DNA of 64,000 bases from Hyaloscypha bicolor E (lineage: Eukaryota > Ascomycota > Leotiomycetes > Helotiales > Hyaloscyphaceae), in the NCBI RefSeq assembly GCF_002865645.1, contig NW_020194677.1:614412-678411 (forward strand). Reading direction: 5' to 3'. A program made the translations under genes and the position numbers. The notes beneath the pieces are model-generated. The model worked only from the letters and a program-made list of their open reading frames with translations, made no database searches and was not told where the DNA came from. Within the stretch, counting starts at the first letter, position 1. Each line of letters opens with the position of its first letter. Shown in pieces: positions 62,025 through 64,000 of the stretch.

Positions 62025-62792
62025 TATATGTTGGGCTTGGCGGGGTAATGTGTATTAACAGATTGAGGGGAGGTGTTTCTAATGCCAAGGTCAGTAACGA
62101 TTGCTATGCGAAGAGTATATATTTGAGAAAGAGAAACGAAAGGAGTTCAAGACATGAACTTGATTCCAAAGAAGCTCTTTGAGAGGTCGATGAGGACGTT
62201 GTTTACATCTGCTATGATGGAGCCTGGAGCGATTACTTTTCGGGTATAGATCCTTGATAGATGATGAAATGATTGGCTGTGAACAGACAACGGAGAAACG
62301 TTGGGCCATGTGGACGCGAAATGTTGGCCATCCCCGTTGAAAAGAAAATCAGTGTGCCCCTGCCAACCCCTGCAACACCCCTGTTTTGCTCGCGTGGCAT
62401 TCCTAAAACATGGGTATACGCCCAAAGGAGTAATTTTTGATCTCGACTCTCTTTTACATGCATAAGCACCCGTTCTAGGGTCTGCCCAGAGAGGGTGCTT
62501 ATGCAATTGAAAATTTGATTCCCTTCTAGCCCCCTTCCCCCGCGCTTAGCAAGCTAATTTTAGCAGATTTATCGTAAAGTAAGGTTTTCTTTTTCGGCTA
62601 TTCTTTAGCCCCCGGCACGCGTACAAAAGGCAGGCAAGAAGCACGTCCCTCTCTTGCCCCTTGTAATCGCTTAAAAAAGTATATCCTCAACGCACGACGC
62701 TCAAGGTATACGCTTACGCTTCGTACGCTGTCGCGTGCTGGAGGCGCTTAACGGGGTGCCCCTAGCCTATTAAGGTCCCGGTATTAGTAGAT
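62025..62792. other. GC-normal intergenic DNA between two broken genes
   Basis: No gene is convincing. A plus-strand frame at 62154-62249 (MNLIPKKLFERSMRTLFTSA) is short and unsupported. The stretch 62520-62820 is GC-rich with many CG, GCTTA and CGCTTA words (CGCTTACGCTTCGTACGCTG), possibly the remnant of a small repeat. An inverted repeat lies at 62459-62505. Confidence 0.5.
62459..62505. repeat. Inverted repeat: two 13-bp perfect arms, 21-bp spacer
   Basis: TGCATAAGCACCC (62459-62471) and GGGTGCTTATGCA (62493-62505). It could be a small fold-back element or a hairpin-forming control site. No partner copy is in the window. Confidence 0.9.
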
Positions 62793-63798
62793 TTAAGCCT
62801 TAGAGCTCCCAGAATTAGCACGATGGCTAGTTCGTTTGACAAAGTTGGCTTGCTTCCAAAATCCTTGGTTTATGTAGTAGCCCTCAAGTGCGTAGAATGT
62901 ATTGCCTCGTCTGATTGCAATGGAGGCACCCATTTTGGGCTTGATGCTTGGGTGAATTTTCAGCGGGGCTTCGTAGAAGAACCAGCCTGGGCAGTAGGTT
63001 TCGAAGTACCGCTCGAGACGGGCGGATCTGTCTTTTGTGAACTCGTTGTAGTGGGAGGCTGTGTCCACAATTTGGCGGCCAGGTAATAGTGCCAGATTTG
63101 TAGCCTTCCATCACACAGCAAATGTTGGCCGCTTCAGGCTCGAACTTAGATGTGTTGAGCTCCCATTGAAGAGCTTCACGGAGGGCTTTGTGGCTGTTGC
63201 CGCTGGGGTAGGTTCTCTGTCAAGAGTTAGCCGGTGCCACGAATTAAACGTCGCAACCGATCTCACCCCACTCTATAGTTTCCTTCCAAGCTTTCATTCA
63301 TCATTGCTCGTATCTCTGTTGCTTCCCTCAGCTTCTGCTCTACGACGGGTAACAGAGAGGGCTGTGCCCGTTTGTGTTCGTCGAAATCATTTTCCCACAT
63401 GCGAATGTGTTCATCAGCTCTGCCGATCTTAGAGATCCCGACTTGCTAAGTTGCTCATGATCTCCAAATATTACTGAGGGGAAGGAAGTGTTAAATTCTC
63501 CAACCAATGGCAGATTGAATTTCTTTTGGGATTGGGCATACTTTTTGAGAGGTGTTACTGGCGCGATAGTAGCACTCACTTGATAAGCTTGGGCGACAGT
63601 CAATTTAGACCTCCTAGTCGAGTTTTTCGGGCTTCCATTTTTATTCTCCCGATTTAGACTTTGCGGCTTCTCAATCTTGCTTGGTGATTTGGCGATTTTC
63701 AAGCTGCTGCTCGAGGGGGCCAAATTTTGGAGTGGCTTCAGCTGAAACCTGCGGGGCTTCTTGGGGAAGTGTGCACCAGGAAATGTTTTGCTTTCCAC
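62793..63798 (-). pseudogene. Host-type gene with intron, broken by frame changes
   Basis: I do not recognise the family. From ATG 63798 the first exon reads MESKTFPGAHFPKKPRRFQL and a basic Ser/Pro-rich N-terminus, to about codon 115. Coding-like sequence then continues in another frame from about 63445 (IGRADEHIRMWENDFDEHKR ... EQKLREATEIRAMMNESLEG). After the intron 63271-63217 it resumes as RTYPSGNSHKALREALQWEL and SKFEPEAANICCVMEGYKSG. Near 63090 a further frame change leads to GRQIVDTASHYNEFTKDRSA, YFETYCPGWFFYEAPLKIHP and a stop at 62793. The first shift might be a second short intron (acceptor TTAG at ~63446); the last is a plain indel. The protein would be ~310 residues, soluble, with a helical middle. 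Normal base composition and lack of RIP suggest a single-copy host gene or gene fragment. Confidence 0.55.
63217..63271 (-). other. Putative 55-bp intron
   Basis: On the minus strand GTGGGGTGAG ... GCTAAC ... TTGACAG. The branch-like GCTAAC lies ~10 bp before the acceptor, and the length is typical of fungal introns. Splicing from GTGGGG keeps the frame (NYR|RTYPSG). The stronger donor GTGAGA 4 bp downstream would shift the frame. Confidence 0.5.
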
Positions 63799-63840
63799 GG
63801 CGAGAGTTAGGGCAGGATTTTAGGCGGTGAAGGGTCAAAA

Positions 63841-63864
63841 CACTCGAGCACTCGAGCACTCGAG
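63841..63864. repeat. Three tandem copies of CACTCGAG
   Basis: The 8-bp unit CACTCGAG is repeated three times without error, followed by TG. The unit contains the palindrome CTCGAG. It lies just upstream (minus strand) of the broken gene at 62793-63798. Confidence 0.9.
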
Positions 63865-64000
63865 TGCCAGAACACCAAAATACCAAAACCCAAAGCTACG
63901 AATTGCATACTACTTAAAATTAGACCTGGAATTGCACTAAAATTATACTTAGACTTATATCTCCTATTTATAGGGAGCTCTTTATATATCGCAATAAGCT
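63865..64000. other. Transition back to AT-rich DNA
   Basis: From about 63900 AT content rises (ATTATACTTAGACTTATATC), although some CpA and TpG remain. Nothing is recognisable. The next RIPped block probably starts here. Confidence 0.4.

Noticed and set aside
62147..62506. Minus-strand 119-codon frame MHKHPLWADPRT...
   Set aside because: It begins inside the 62459-62505 inverted repeat and shows no protein-like pattern or neighbours; GC-normal DNA gives such frames by chance.
63061..63432. Plus-strand 123-codon frame MSTIWRPGNSAR...
   Set aside because: It is antisense to the intron-containing minus-strand gene, which has the better coding evidence.
1..64000. CRISPR array, bacterial operon or prokaryotic defence system
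   Set aside because: No regularly spaced repeats and no prokaryotic gene organisation; the content is entirely that of a fungal nuclear genome.

Overview
The window is a 64 kb piece of a filamentous ascomycete (Pezizomycotina-type) genome. It is almost entirely a transposon graveyard that has been through repeat-induced point mutation (RIP). About 1-29.6 kb, 31.5-35.6 kb and 38.6-61.2 kb are extremely AT-rich. CpA and TpG are scarce, TpA is very common, and ancestral reading frames are broken almost only by TAA and TAG. Only one reading frame of any length survives in the first 29 kb. I see no bacterial-type genes, no CRISPR array and no rRNA or tRNA gene. The species cannot be named from this sequence.

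Layout. 1-13.0 kb: copy 1, minus strand, of an unusually large (~13 kb) Ty3/Gypsy LTR retrotransposon, called G13 here. 13.0-16.1 kb: 3' half of a chromodomain Gypsy (Gypsy-A, plus). 16.1-20.6 kb: a second Gypsy-A, minus, joined tail-to-tail. 20.6-21.9 kb: unassigned degenerate DNA. 21.9-25.4 kb: another Gypsy (Gypsy-B, minus). 25.4-29.64 kb: a Ty1/Copia element (plus) cut in its RNase H and ending in 29 A residues. 29.67-31.52 kb: an AT-rich island without RIP. 31.52-44.84 kb: G13 copy 2 (plus), whose RT and RNase H part is replaced by a 3 kb non-RIP island containing a 562-base assembly gap. 44.86-46.64 kb: a gag remnant (Gypsy-C, minus). 47.5-58.0 kb: G13 copy 3 (plus), 3'-truncated, with a small MITE inserted. 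58.0-61.2 kb: a hAT transposase pseudogene (minus). 61.25-63.87 kb: a GC-normal island with two broken host-type genes on the minus strand. The last ~130 bases turn AT-rich again.

The three G13 copies can be compared with each other. Together they give LTR (~307 bp), gag with a CCHC knuckle, aspartic protease, RT, RNase H, a 36-bp palindrome, HHCC-type integrase, a ~1.9 kb spacer, a large extra ORF, a polypurine tract and LTR. The extra ORF is the most novel item. In copy 1 it keeps one frame for 896 codons (2934 to 244, minus), and I recognise no known domain in it. The same 36-bp palindrome occurs in every G13 LTR, between RNase H and integrase of G13, and at the 3' end of the unrelated Gypsy-A.

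Nothing in the window is confidently an intact, expressed gene. Element and domain boundaries are read by eye from copy-to-copy comparison and are good to about 10-100 bp unless a motif position is given.
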